NCBI GenBank assembly: GCA_025529335.1
Contig: JAMYHX010000321.1
Coordinates: 1-49,349, forward strand
DNA from: Rhizopus sp. PT2906
Lineage: Eukaryota; Mucoromycota; Mucoromycetes; Mucorales; Rhizopodaceae
DNA: 49,349 nucleotides
Direction of reading: 5' to 3'
Shown here: positions 22,780 through 34,259 of the stretch, piece after piece
Layout: the number at the start of each line of letters is the position of its first letter
Numbering within the stretch: position 1 is the stretch's first letter
Translations under genes and position numbers: made by a program
Notes under the pieces: generated by a model
What the model was told of the DNA's origin: nothing
Database searches by the model: none
The model's input: only the letters and a program-made list of their open reading frames with translations

Positions 22780-23793
22780 CAGGGATTTTAGTCTTAATTT
22801 TTCTTTTGGAAACTTGAAATGAACTTTTAGTACAAAGTGAATTTTTATTTTGGATGAAACACGTAAGAAAAGATAACGCATAATGGTAGCATTTACCTTA
22901 AGCCTAGTTTTTTGTTAATGCACCTATTCCAGAAGGTCTCGGCATGCCTAACCCAACCTTGGGAGTCCTGAACAGTAACTGATCCGCAAGCTGCAGGAAG
23001 GCAAGATGTCAGTATCTGCTTTATCAAGTAGGTTTCGCTTGATATTGCTCTTTATTTTTGATTAGCATTCTTCGATCGGATTCAAAAAAGGAGAGTAAGG
23101 GAACATGAACAAAGGTTTATACCCTCTCTTATTGATAGTATCAACAACAAATGCAGAATGGTGAATTCTGCAGTTATCCATTACTATAAAAAAATCCTTT
23201 TTTGTCGTACCTATGAAGTGTGTCCATTACTTCTTCCATAAATTTGACAATATGATACACCGTGTTTCCCTTTCTTTATTGTATAAAGATGACCTTTTCA
23301 AGGAAAAAGCACACTCTATTGTTACATGCTTCCACAGAGAAGGGATAGAAATATCTTCTAAGTCTGGAAATTGTTTAAGAAGAGCTTCTTCGGTTAATCC
23401 AAATGTTGAGGGCCGGTGGCTCTCAAGGTGCTAGATCAGAAAAATGGTGTGCTGAGGAAAAAGCTTCTGTTTTGTACCTCTGTTTTTGGCTTTCGGAGCA
23501 AAACCAGGCAATACGCTACCGTTGCTATCATTAAACTCCTTGAGCAGCCTGTAAACACTTTGTCGAGGAATACTACAGCGTACTTGGAGATTTCAGTAAC
23601 TGAATCGAAGTCGATTATCTTTTTCGATCTCGCCGTATTGTTGGATCACATCTTCTATCTGTTCTTCAGACTCATTATTACTAATATAATACTCGCTTGG
23701 AGGTACATAGTTAACGTAGTCCATGTAACTCGTCCCAACTTCTATTTTCATATTATGCCAAAAAAAATCAAACCAATTAAGACTAAAATCTTG
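22780..23793 (-). mobile_element. Tc1/mariner-type DNA transposon, TIRs and TA flanks
   Basis: A 1014-bp element. The terminal inverted repeats share the 16-nt core AATTAAGACTAAAATC at 23775-23790 and its inverse at 22784-22799, extending to CAGGGATTTTAG at the left end and CAAGATTTTAG (reverse strand) at the right. Each end is flanked by TA (22778-22779 and 23794-23795), the target-site duplication of this superfamily. The interior is filled by one decayed transposase on the minus strand. The element is short for the superfamily because the transposase has lost its middle part. Confidence 0.8.
22880..23745 (-). pseudogene. Tc1/mariner-like transposase, inactivated
   Basis: The reading order on the minus strand is MKIEVGTSYMDYVNYVPPSE, a stop, a helix-turn-helix-like region CSIPRQSVYRLLKEFNDSNG, GFAPKAKNRGTKQKLFPQHT, a stop, LTEEALLKQFPDLEDISIPS, then VKFMEEVMDTLHRYDKKGFF, a one-base shift in a T7 run, IVMDNCRIHHSAFVVDTINK, RGYKPLFMFPYSPFLNPIEE, a stop where Trp is usual, a further shift, and VTVQDSQGWVRHAETFWNRC. 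MDNCRIHH and PPYSPFLNPIE-type motifs are diagnostic of the second and third catalytic residues. The segment with the first catalytic Asp is missing, so it is deleted internally as well as frameshifted. Confidence 0.85.
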
Positions 23794-23979
23794 TACTACG
23801 GTAATTCTTAAGGTATTTTTAGGCTGACAGACGAAAAAATACTTTTTCAGAAAGAGAAATCTACAAAGGATTTTTTGAGTTCCGATAGGTATTTTTTGAG
23901 TCAGAGTTGAGTCTGAAGGTTCATATACTCAATGTTGTGTAAGTGTGTGGCGTTTTTTTTTTCCCCCTTCCTTTTGACA

Positions 23980-24518
23980 ATGAATTTTTCTTGTGGTTGT
24001 CTATTTGACAAGTCAGTAAAAGAACCTCATTTTAAAAAGTCAAAATATTTCGAGGATCTAAGTGCAAGTTTTGCCATCAATGCTAAAAATGAGCAATTAG
24101 GTGCCCAGTAAGTTTACAATAATAAGGTCAATGACCAGTTGCTTCAAAAAAAAAAAGTTATTCTTGGTTAGTTCAAATGCATAAGCCTATTCTAAAGCAA
24201 CAGCCAATCTATGTTGAAGCAACGTTTGAAAATCCAAGTGATCCTCAGTCTCCTATTCATGTACCAGGCGTTCAACTGGTTCATGATACCTTTGAGCATC
24301 CACGCTATTATTTTCTATCACCTGCACTTCCTTCTCTAGACTGTAAATTGTATGATGTCAAATTGACGGCCTACACTGATAAATCCAAAAGACAAGCGAT
24401 AGCAACACATGAAAACCAAATCTTATCAAGAATCAATACGGATACATGCGTCAAAGCCGAATTTATGGAAAGAATGGCTCAAGCATCAAAATATGCCGAA
24501 TGGGAAACAAAGCAATAG
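23980..24518 (+). CDS. Conserved-looking protein of unknown function, 162 aa
   Basis: Two exons, 23980-24107 and 24158-24518. The donor is GTAAGT; the acceptor chosen is the AG after an A11 run, giving GAHYSWLVQMHKPILKQQ. A later AG is possible only with a different donor (GTGCCC), which would shorten the join to EQLVQMHK. It starts MNFSCGCLFDKSVKEP. It is hydrophilic with no signal peptide or membrane segment; residues such as PGVQLVHDTFEHPRYYFLSP look like a folded globular domain. There are scattered cysteines but no zinc motif. I do not recognise the family. It lies 354 bp upstream of the PHD gene on the same strand. Confidence 0.7.
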
Positions 24519-24871
24519 GACACATATCATGTTCATTTTAATAAACTATACACATCAACACTCCAACCTATCTGTCACCTACCCTCTTGTCACTACTACA
24601 ACAACCGATTGGTATGACAACATACCAATGAAAGTTCTGTGAAACCCATTATGCAGTTTTATGTGACTGTTTGTAAAAAATCTCCCTTTTTCATTCTCCA
24701 GTGGAAAAAAAAAAAAATAGGTAAAAGAGAGGAAAAAAAAAAAAGACAAAGAGAGAGAGAGAGAGAATGTCCTTTCTTTTTTTTTTCTGAAAAAAGAAAA
24801 AAAAAACACACACACACAATACATACGCAGCTTTATAGAACACAGTAGCCAACAATATTCAATTTATTGAT
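24519..24871. repeat. Spacer with simple repeats
   Basis: A 353-bp region between two plus-strand genes containing A runs, a (GA)n tract (about 24751-24767), a T/A run and an (AC)n tract (about 24807-24817). It must hold the PHD gene promoter. Confidence 0.5.
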
Positions 24872-26311
24872 ATGAGTAAGTTGAATACATTTTTGTAATT
24901 TATACTAACAACAATAATAGTTCATAAAAAAACTAGTAGAGGAAGAAAAAGAAGACAAGTGAAAAGGAGAAGATCTCAATCAAGTTCAGAGGAAGAAAGT
25001 TCTGAAGCAGATTCAGTCACTCGCTGTGTATGCGGAAAAACTCGTATAGTATCCTATTACTAGAAAACAATACTAGAAACTTATAATCTTTATAGATAGC
25101 GTAGGTTTAATGGTACAATGTGATGAATGTGAAGTGTGGCAGCATTGTGAATGTATGGGATTAGAAGAGCCAGACATTCCTGATCACTACTACTGTGAAT
25201 TATGTAAACCAGAGAATCATTTAGCAACAAGACTTCCTAATGGAAAGTAAGTACTGGATGTATATATATTGTTTATCATGTGCTTATTTTTGTCCTATAG
25301 AATGAAGCGTGAATACAGTTCAATTGGACATGATAAAAAGACACCCAAGAAGCGAACGACACTAAACAGTAGAGAAGCATCCATGTCTTTAGAGGATGTT
25401 CTAGCAGTGAGAAACGCACTTGAGCTGTATGAATCAGGCCAACGATCTCCTTCACCTGTAGAGAAGAAAGGAAACAATATAGAAGTGCCTCATGAAGAAC
25501 TTCCGCCCATTAAGGAGCAAGGTAACGTAAAGACGGTATACACAGAAACAGTACACTCACAAACAATGTAGATGAATCAGATTCAGAAGTTATTGCTAAA
25601 ATAACAAGACCAAAGAAGAAGCAGTTGAAAACATCAGAAAGAAGGACAGGAGGAGGAAGAGGGAAGGGAGGTAAAAGAGGTAAACCGAGATCACGTACGT
25701 CGACTCCCCAGCCAAGAGATTGTTCACCAGCACTTATGGATGAGGGAACACCGACGAGTAGTCAACATGAGGAACCAACAACGAATATTGGCACAGCTAT
25801 CTTTGAATACTTTACACCCGAATCGCGTGCTTTATCTCCACCCGCCAAGCCTCGTCATCCTCATGCACGTATGAGTATATATGAAATGAATCGCCGTGCG
25901 GCTCAAATACTTGAATATATCAGCTCTATACAGATTGAAATGGCTACTAAAGAATCAAATCATATCAAGAGTACATCATCCATAGGCGCCAGTGCTGCTG
26001 ATACTATTACCAGTACTACAACTGCTGCTATTGAAACAATAACAGAAACAGTGGATACAGATCAAAATGGCAAAATAGATGATGATGCATGTTCGTTAAG
26101 CAGTGCAAGCACCATACCTCTTGAACGCGATGATGATTTGGACTTTCATGAACCAGAAAAAGACGATAATCGATCATCACTAGAAATTATGGATATGCTT
26201 ACACGCAAACTAATCAAATTTCAAAAACGATTTGGAACAATGCATCAAGAGGATGAGGGACGTATAACTCGAAGCCGTGAAGCAACAAGTTATGGGCATG
26301 CATTATTATAG
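24872..26311 (+). CDS. PHD-finger protein, Cti6-like
   Basis: Five exons: 24872-24875, 24921-25043, 25096-25246, 25301-25521 and 25572-26311, 412 aa. The first coding exon is a 4-nt ATGA, which fits frame and splice signals but could be replaced by an unseen upstream exon. A basic N-terminus (RGRKRRQVKRRRSQSSSEEE) precedes a C4HC3 PHD finger: Cys37, Cys39, Cys51, Cys54, His59, Cys62, Cys76 and Cys79, with CDECEVWQHCECMG at its core. The rest is basic and low-complexity, with RGKGGKRGKPRSR, and has a conserved-looking helix IYEMNRRAAQILEYISSI. The CxC start and overall order resemble Cti6, the PHD subunit of the Rpd3L histone deacetylase complex that reads methylated H3K4. The PHD finger is certain; orthology is inferred. 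Confidence 0.85.
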
Positions 26312-26527
26312 TCTTTTCTTTTTCTGTACATTTTTATTTATTTCATTGTATATATTCCACCTCTCCTCTCTCTTTTTCTTTTTACGTGTGTATGTGTAAA
26401 ATAAACTACGACAGTCTAAGGAAAAAATACATATGTTTATACCATCAGTCTTCATCACTCAATTGTTTTTATTTATTTATTATATTACTGAAAGCCTATT
26501 ATTACCACATCATTGGTCTTTTCTACA

Positions 26528-27126
26528 TTAACTTTTCAATTCTTTCTGTTCTGTATTCTCTTCCATCGCTGTATCTTCTTCCATCTTATTTTCTTCTTCG
26601 TCTTCGTCTTCTTCTTCTTCTTCTTGAACTGGATCTGTCTTTTGTTTCTTTGCGGGTGTATCTTCATTCAGAACCTGTTTTCTCTTTTCTATGGCTGCTT
26701 TCAGAGTCATTGTAGTTGGAATGACATCTTCCAAGAATTCAAATGGCTCGACATCCTTTACAACCTTGGCTTTAATTCTCTCTTTTTAGTCTTAAACTTT
26801 TTTAATAATGATTCTTCTGATCCATACCCAAATCTTTATAAAACACACTCTTTCTTTTTTCTTGTTTAGCTTTATCAAGTGCTTCAGAAACAAGATATTC
26901 TATAAACAACTCCTAAAATGACAATCAGTGATTATGTTTTTTAACAATAGGGTTTGTATTATTTTACAGCAGCATAAGTAATACAAAAAGTGGCATCGGT
27001 GCTGATGAGTGAAATATCTTTATCTTCTTTGATAAGACGCTTTATTCTTGCTAAAGGAAATGTCGTCGTTCCCAACTGTCTCTCTGCTGTCTGCTTCGTA
27101 GTTTCCTCTGTTGTTTCTGCAGGCAT
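26528..27126 (-). CDS. Histone-fold protein, POLE4/Dpb3-CHRAC1 type
   Basis: Three exons: 27126-26968, 26912-26828 and 26769-26528, 161 aa. The histone fold runs from FPLARIKRLIKEDKDISLIS through FCITYAAELFIEYLVSEALD to VFYKDLAKVVKDVEPFEFLE, followed by DVIPTTMTLKAAIEKRKQ. It ends in an acidic tail of Glu/Asp runs (about residues 135-150). The fold matches the NF-YC-like partners Dpb3/POLE4 (DNA polymerase epsilon) and CHRAC1/Dls1 (ISWI chromatin remodelling); the FLxDxxP end leans to CHRAC1. Which complex it serves cannot be settled here. It converges with the PHD gene, whose stop is 216 bp away. Confidence 0.85.
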
Positions 27127-28001
27127 ATATAAATAAAGAAGAAGAAAAAAAAAAAGAGAGAGAAAGAAAGAATGGTGACTGTCGCGCGCGCGCGCCTTCT
27201 TTTTTCATTTAAGGAAAAGCCCCGATCTTTATTGTACTTGCATACCTCTCTTTAGCTCTCTTTTTTACAATTGATGTATTCTATCTCCTTTAAACCAGGA
27301 TTGTAATGTGTTGGATTGAAACCATATCAACTGGATAAAAACTTTGACTGCACAATAAGGATATCATTATATCACTTTTCATATAATTTGAATTGATCAA
27401 CTTTGACTATTTTTTTATTGACCAAGGTTTGACTCAAGGCCAATTCACAAGTTGTCTTTAAAAAAGGTCATTTCATATGCCTGCATACCTTTTTTTTTTT
27501 TCCAAAGCTTCTGGCTATGAAGGCATAACTACATGAAACGAAGAGATCATTTTCTATTTAGAAAATGGCCTTTATATTTCAACTATAGATAATACAGCGT
27601 GATGAATATTCATTATTTATTGACAAGCTTCACAAGCTTTCTGCTTAAAACATCTACACATACAAATAATTTTTTTTTGTGAAGCAGGAAACAATGGTAT
27701 TTTAATCGCAGCTTCAACCGTGTCATCATGCTGTGGTTACGTGTCCCTTCAACCATCCACAGTAAACACGTACAAAAACTCAATACCGACTCTTTTATTT
27801 AACAGATCATGAATTTCATACAGATCACAGAAACCACAAGTATGAGAGAACAAGTGTAAGCCCGACTGGCACAACCGCAGCAATAACGTGACTATTTTTA
27901 CGTTGACGCATAGGCACATCAATGGCGGCTGTCAAACTTGTTGAATATATAAATACTTAAATACTTGTATATTTTTTCTCTCTTTTGGTGTATATACAAA
28001 C
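27127..28001. promoter_or_regulatory. Divergent promoter region (histone-fold gene / QNG1)
   Basis: An 875-bp spacer between head-to-head genes. It holds a (CG)n stretch (about 27182-27195), unusual in this AT-rich DNA, GA/AG repeats, and T-rich tracts before QNG1. No gene is seen. Confidence 0.45.
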
Positions 28002-29094
28002 ATGGAGGCTGTTGATAAAACCGCTACCTTACCAACCGGAAACTTTGTTGAAGCCGTACGCACATCGTGCCGTGCTTTGACAGAGAAAAGCGATAAAGTC
28101 AAGATATCCAAGCAGGGTATTGACCGCTTTTTGAGTGAGCTTGATAAGAAGCAGTATGAAGAGCTTTCTTATGATTCATCAGTTATTTTGCCTCTCAAGT
28201 TTTCTACTATGGAAGAAGAGCTCAATTTCATTTCCGTCATTAACTTGTTGAATTTTGGTAGTGGATATCGATTAGAACTTCATAAATATGCTGGTAGAGG
28301 GTAAGTTGAAAAGAGAGAGAGAGAGAGATCAGGGTTATTAAATTCTTGTTTGTAGTGCTTTTGATACGATTCGTTATGGTGTTATGGCTATGCATATCGG
28401 TGGAATTCCTATGGACGCAAAGTCATTTAGCGAGATTGATATCTTCAAGGTTTCTGAAATCTTCCAGTTCCCTATCGATAAGGAAGTTCGTCACGAAACG
28501 TTGGACTTTGTTACCATGTCTCAGCCAACGCCCCTGAAGCCATTGGCTGTTGGCATCACTTCGACACTGAACACGACTGGCAAGTACTTGCAAAACCACG
28601 GATACAAGAGTCTTGCTCAATTCATTTTGGATCATGCCAAAAAGCAACCCAAGGATGCGCTCTATTTGGTCGAAGCCTTAGTCAGAGCTTTTCCTGCATT
28701 ACACGATCATTATGTATTTGACGATAATAAGGTTTATCTGTTCAAGAAGGCACAAATCATGGTGTATCATCTTTGGTTCTTGCTGAGACACCAAGTCCCT
28801 GATCTTTTTGACTTTACGAATATCAACAGTTTAACTATCTTTGCTGATAATGTGGTACCTACCATGCTCATCCACCTGGGCGTTATGGAAATAGCTGACG
28901 AATGGAAGGAGATGATTGAGAAGAATGTCGATCTGTCTGTAGAAGTGGCTACGACCTTGAGAGCAGCCAGTGTTGCTGCCTGTGAGGATATCGTTCAAGC
29001 ATCCAATGGACTGATGAATACTGGTGGTTTGGATGTCTACTTGTGGCAACTTGGAAAGTGGGAGACTATAGAAAAATACCTCGTTTGCAGTTAA
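28002..29094 (+). CDS. QNG1: Queuosine 5'-phosphate N-glycosylase/hydrolase (DUF2419)
   Basis: Salvage enzyme that releases queuine base from queuosine 5'-monophosphate so it can be put back into tRNA by the eukaryotic TGT. Two exons, 28002-28300 and 28356-29094, 345 aa, the usual size. The family runs through the full length: NFVEAVRTSCRALTEKSDKV at the start, VILPLKFSTMEEELNFISVI, LNFGSGYRLELHKYAGRG, the join GAFDTIRYGVMAMHIGGIPM, HETLDFVTM, LVEALVRAFPALHDHYVF, FKKAQIMVYHLWFLL, FADNVVPTMLIHLGVM, and a C-terminal LRAASVAACEDIV. The intron has a (GA)n tract. All fungi lack de novo queuosine synthesis, so this marks dependence on external queuine. Confidence 0.95.
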
Positions 29095-29172
29095 AAGATA
29101 CAATTATGTTTTAAAAATAAAAATTTACGCCTAGTTTTTTTTTTCTTTTTTTTTTATATGCAGAGAAAGTAA

Positions 29173-30102
29173 ATGCAACATTCAAAAGCAGATTTAGTAA
29201 GCCCTTATTTCCCATCACAACAACAACAACAACAACAGCGTCAGTCATCAGTACAACAGCAACAACAACAACAACAACTACAGCAGCCTTACTCACAACA
29301 AGGCAGCTATGGTTTAATGTCAGCCATTTATACCAATCCAGTAGTATCAGATAACAATAATAATCATAATAATAACAATAATAGCAATGCTCCAACCATG
29401 TCTCGTAAATTATATAGCTGCAAGGACTGTAAAAAGTGCTTTGACAGCCCTAGTACGCTACGAACACATCAAAGGTTCTTATCATTGTTATTGAGATAAC
29501 CATTATTTCTTACTTGTTTCCTTTATAGAACCGTGCATGATACGAGTGAAACTTTACCAGCGCGCTCAAAGACAGGACAAGATAAACCTTATGTAAGTGT
29601 ATGAACATTTATTTATGAAACAGATACACATATATATATATGTAAACAGGTATGTGCATATGCAGACTGTGGTAAATCGTTTTCACAGTATGGAAACTTG
29701 AAGGTAATGGTTCTACAGGCGACAGGGCAATGATAAATTCCTAATGCATCGTACTTTTTAATAGACACATGCAAGGAAGCATACAGGAGAACGACCATAC
29801 CAAGTAAGATTTATAATAATAGAAAAGATCTGTAGATGCCAATACTTTTTATTTACCTAGTGTTCATATGAAGGCTGCGATAAGGCATTCACTCAACTCG
29901 GAAACTTACGAACACACGAGATTATACATTGGCCAGTGAAGCCATTCATGTGTACATACCCCAACTGTGGTAAAGGATTTACACAAAGGGGCAATCTAAA
30001 GGTATTTCTCATTACAACAAAAGTACTCCTATTGAACCCTCTTTCTTGGACACATAGACACATCAAATTAAAGTTCATCAGATGGAAGATGTGCAAAAGT
30101 GA
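29173..30102 (+). CDS. C2H2 zinc-finger protein, four fingers
   Basis: Six exons: 29173-29474, 29529-29592, 29650-29703, 29765-29803, 29861-30001 and 30058-30102, 214 aa. The N-terminus has two poly-Gln tracts and an Asn/His tract (about residues 16-37 and 57-69), typical of activation regions. The fingers begin CKDCKKCFDSPSTLRTHQ, CAYADCGKSFSQYGNLKTH, CSYEGCDKAFTQLGNLRTH and CTYPNCGKGFTQRGNLKTH. The repeated SQ/TQ-x-GNLxTH helices suggest a tandem array reading a repeated DNA motif, as in Azf1-like regulators; targets are unknown. Several junctions fall at the same place inside fingers (after NLK), so exons track the finger repeats. It ends 29 bp before the kinase gene on the other strand. 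Confidence 0.9.
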
Positions 30103-30131
30103 AAGCAGGGTCACGACGTTTTATTTTATTG

Positions 30132-31660
30132 TTAGAGGACGCGTTTGTCAGTTAATAAACCATTATACTCATCTAATGGAGTAATAGGTGAATCTGTCAT
30201 AGGATTAACGCCATACTCCAAATGTTCCGTAGAAAGTCTTAGTGTTGGATGACCTTCAAAGTTCCAAGTAGATTCGACAGCCAAGTCGTCATCATATTCA
30301 TCATCATCCCAAACATCATTATAGTCACTTTCAGTTCTGCTCTTACTCGAATGGTATCCTTTTCTGTTCAGATCAGGCTGTTGTGCAAGATACTTTCTTA
30401 GCAGCTCAGGAGATGCGCCCTTCTTCAGGAATGATCGACCGAGAAGTTCAGTAATCGAGCAGCGTTGGTTAGGATCCTTTTGAAGACTGTGTTGGACAAA
30501 ATCCTTAAAGGAGGCAGAGGGTTCGTACTCACAGTGAGTAATGGTTGGAGGTGGATCTTCAATCACCATTGTGAATATCTATAAGTATGTAAGACCATAT
30601 ATTTTTCAAACATTTATCTAAAACTTACCGTGATCGGGTCATACTCTGAGTAAGGTGGTCTACCCCTAGCTAATTCGATAGCAGTGATACCAAGAGACCA
30701 AACATCTATTTTTGCATCATAGTCATGGTTCAACAGTATCTCTGGTGCCATCCAGCATGGAGTACCTACAAATGATCGACGCGCTTTCTTGGGATGCTGA
30801 CGTTGAGGTGTATGGAAGGGTAATAAAAATGTTTCATTCTTTTTAGGCAAGTCTGCCAAATTGAACAAGTGGTTACTGACACCAAAGTCAGCCAGCTTGA
30901 CGATTCCCGTTTCCCAGTCGATCAAGAGATTGGCTGATTTGACATCGCGGTGAATCAATTCATTACTATGAAGGTATTCTAATCCTAGTGCTACTTGCTT
31001 CAGAATACTATGAAACCGTTCAATATTTGTACACGGAAAGGAACCTATTGCTTACCATGAAACAATGTTTTCTTTCAAACCAACGCAGCGATTTTTTAAA
31101 AGAATATCATGACAAGAACCTTTATATTATTAGAAGGGAAAGTTTTTTTTTTTTAAAAAAAAAGAGAGACATTTACCAGCTGACATGATTGGTGTGACAA
31201 TGTATAGTTGGGAACTATGAACAAAGCTTTGGTAGACTTGAAGTAAATGTGGATGTTTGCATAGGCTCATAATTTGAATTTCTTTTCTTAATGCTTCCAA
31301 TCTTGAATCGTCTAAATTGTTATCTTCCAAATTAACAGTCTTGATGGCGATCATTGATTGTGTTGGCTTATAGATGGCTGAATAAACAGAGGCAGTTGCA
31401 CCTGCACCAATAGTCCTGAGAATATCATAGTCATCCACTTTGGAAGAATAGGTTTGTTGACAAGGTGTATTTGTAGAATGAGTACGAATAGAAAGTCGAG
31501 TGACTCTGCTCATGATTTCTGATATGGATCTTTGCCTTGATAGTGGCATTTTCTTTGGTATAGATTCGCTCACTGTGCTTGACCTACGTCTTGAAAATAT
31601 TTGATTGAAAGAGGATGTACGACTGAGACTTGATGATGAAGATGACACCGAATGATCCAT
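30132..31660 (-). CDS. STE20-like Ser/Thr kinase (OSR1/SPAK-Fray type)
   Basis: Four exons: 31660-31177, 31119-31056, 31007-30629 and 30578-30132, 457 aa. The first 75 residues are Ser/Arg-rich. The kinase domain is complete: IGAGATASVYSAIY (P-loop), IAIKTVNLE (Lys), IHRDVKSANLL (catalytic loop), LADFGVSNHL (DFG) and SFVGTPCWMAPEIL (activation loop to APE). An insert HTPQRQHPKKARR precedes the activation threonine region. GSCHDILLKNR and ILKQVALGLEYLH match the OSR1/SPAK/Fray germinal-centre subgroup. The C-terminus is acidic (WDDDEYDDD) and short, and no clear CCT domain is visible. The fungal role is unknown. The second intron contains a T9-A12 run. Confidence 0.92.
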
Positions 31661-34213
31661 AATAAAAAAAAAAAAAAATAAAGAATATGTAAGAAATGAA
31701 ACAAAAATGCCTTTAATTTATAATCTTTTTAAAGTTAATTATTGTTTAGAGGACAACTGTCAATATCCCTAATTTGTGATACATCAAAAAAAGGAGTCCA
31801 TTTATTCATTAGCTATATTTCATAAAGGGTGAGAAATTACCCTCATCCATGATTAATTATCTAATAGATATTTTTATAATAAACAATAACTTTAAATAAA
31901 TATAGTTAAAAATAAGCTTATTAACAGCCCTGAGGATTATTGATTAAAACGTATTATATCTCCTTTTATGTGACAATCATGACAGGGAAATGAATGTTTC
32001 TAATTGAGCAGAAATTACTTGTTTACATGAAAAATTCAGTCTTGTTTGAATCGTTTATTGCATGGAACCATATCAGTGTAGTTTACTTTGAGCGTGCTTT
32101 AGTGTCTTTTGATCTTAAAGTATGACAAATTGGAAGGTGCTTTCTCTGCTATGAAGCATTGTCTAATAGTTAAGTATAATTCAGTATGAAAATCTTTGGT
32201 GTAGGTAACTATAGTATATGTGCCCTGCAATTGTTCCGGAACAGGGTCATGTCACACAAGAGGTTATTTTAATCTCAAGACAAGTGAGATAAATACATTC
32301 TCTTCTCTGGAAACATAAAGTGCGAGTAATCGTTACATGGAAGCTGTATTCTGTTCTTTTGCATGCTTAAGTGTATATATATATACAGTACATACCTTAC
32401 ACAAGAGATAGTCAATTATTACACTAGATTCATCAGTCTTGATGATTTGAGAAAAGAATAACCTATATACATTGTTTTGATAGCATTCTTGGCTTAGTAA
32501 ACTGTGCTATATGTATGGAATCTATTATAAGTAATCACAAGGTAAAATCTACATGAATTTGTAAAAGATGACAGGCATAGGCTGACACGATTTAGACAGA
32601 TACTGATTTTTACACAAAGATAATGCGAATTTCATATGCGCTATTATAAATCAGTAACAGCTATTTTGGTAACTGTAATGAATACGTTATTATTTTGTGT
32701 AAAAATAGATTCAAAGTATTTATTTGCGTCAATTAAAGTTGCATGAACAAGTGATTTATTAAAATGATGGCGTTTGTTTGTATTTGTAAAGGAAGAAAAG
32801 TGTTGATTTAGTTCATTCAAGAATAAAGAGGAGTTCAGTTTGTATCGAATGATACTTGCATGGCTTTTCTATTTGAGGAAACCCTTTAGAAAAAGGATGC
32901 AAAAGAGCAAGAGCTACTAGAACGGTCTAGCCCACGAGGCATATAAAATAAGCTCAACCTTAATACAAAAAAAGGAGACCCTGCATAAATAATCAATTGC
33001 ATAAGCAATATAAGCCTATATACATTTACAACACAGTCAAAGAATCAATATGGTCAGACTTTCTCTTTTGAAATATGGAATATTATCGCGGATTGCTATT
33101 GTGATAGACTCTTCCCTGGTGGCTTTTCATTGAATTAAGACGGACAATGCCTTATTTACAGAAATAACATACATGAGATAATATGCTTTTGATAATATAA
33201 AAAAGGGGCCTGAAACGCAAAGCATGTTGATTTCTTGAGCAAGAATTACGGATTTGATCCGCATTGGACAGTATCACAGGAGGTTTTTTTTTGCTTGATG
33301 CACGATAGCTAAAGTCAGAAATTCTTTGAATTATAGCAATCGTTTTGGAATCACAGCTCCAATGTGCATTTCTTCTAGAGAATGAACTATTGTTTGACTC
33401 AATAAGTACTTTGAATATTGATATTTGGGCCAATTGACTATTGGTATGACGTGTATCGCACTGATATATGTATTGTGTGTGTGTGTGCCACAATGGTGAC
33501 AATGAATGACTACTCGTTAATCATTTGAACACATTCTCATGCCGCAGCCCAGACTAATCAAGTAATCATAAATGTAGAATATAGTTAACTTTCTTTTCTT
33601 ATGCATTAAATATATGTCCTCCTAGATCGATATGCTTAGATCAATCTATATATATCTGTCATTGTAGATCAATTACACAATGAATGCGATCATTGCACAA
33701 TGAGGTTAGATCACAACATCGGATGTCGATGCGCAAAGTAAACATCCGACATGGTTGCGCCTATCCCCTGTTTGTGCTACCATACAAATGTGACAAATAC
33801 AAAGTTTAAGAAAACTCAGAGTATTCATGATGACTGATCTGTGTAAGGTACAAGCAACTATAAGTCATTGAAGACAATTTGAAGGTATTAAGCTGATTAC
33901 GTATGAATAACATCTTTTTTTTTGCCACATGGATTATTGTAACACCTTTCAAATTGTCATTTTTAGTAAAATGCAATAAAGTAACGCATTGACATTTTCC
34001 TCTTTAGATCCAATTCATTTCTGAGTTCATTTCTCCTTTTATTGCTATTACCACTCTGTCTCTCTCTCTCTCTTGAGCTTATAATAAATCACATCAGTTC
34101 TGTCCTTGATCAACTCTTCATTAGACATGATGTAAATGAAAGAGAAGAACTGCGGAACAGAAAAAGATTAAAATAGAAACAATTTAATCGCCGATAAAAC
34201 TATCTGCTTAATA

Positions 34214-34259
<46 letters not shown>

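Noticed and set aside
29220..29285. CAA/CAG repeat as a standalone microsatellite
   Set aside because: It is in frame within the zinc-finger gene and codes for its poly-Gln tracts.
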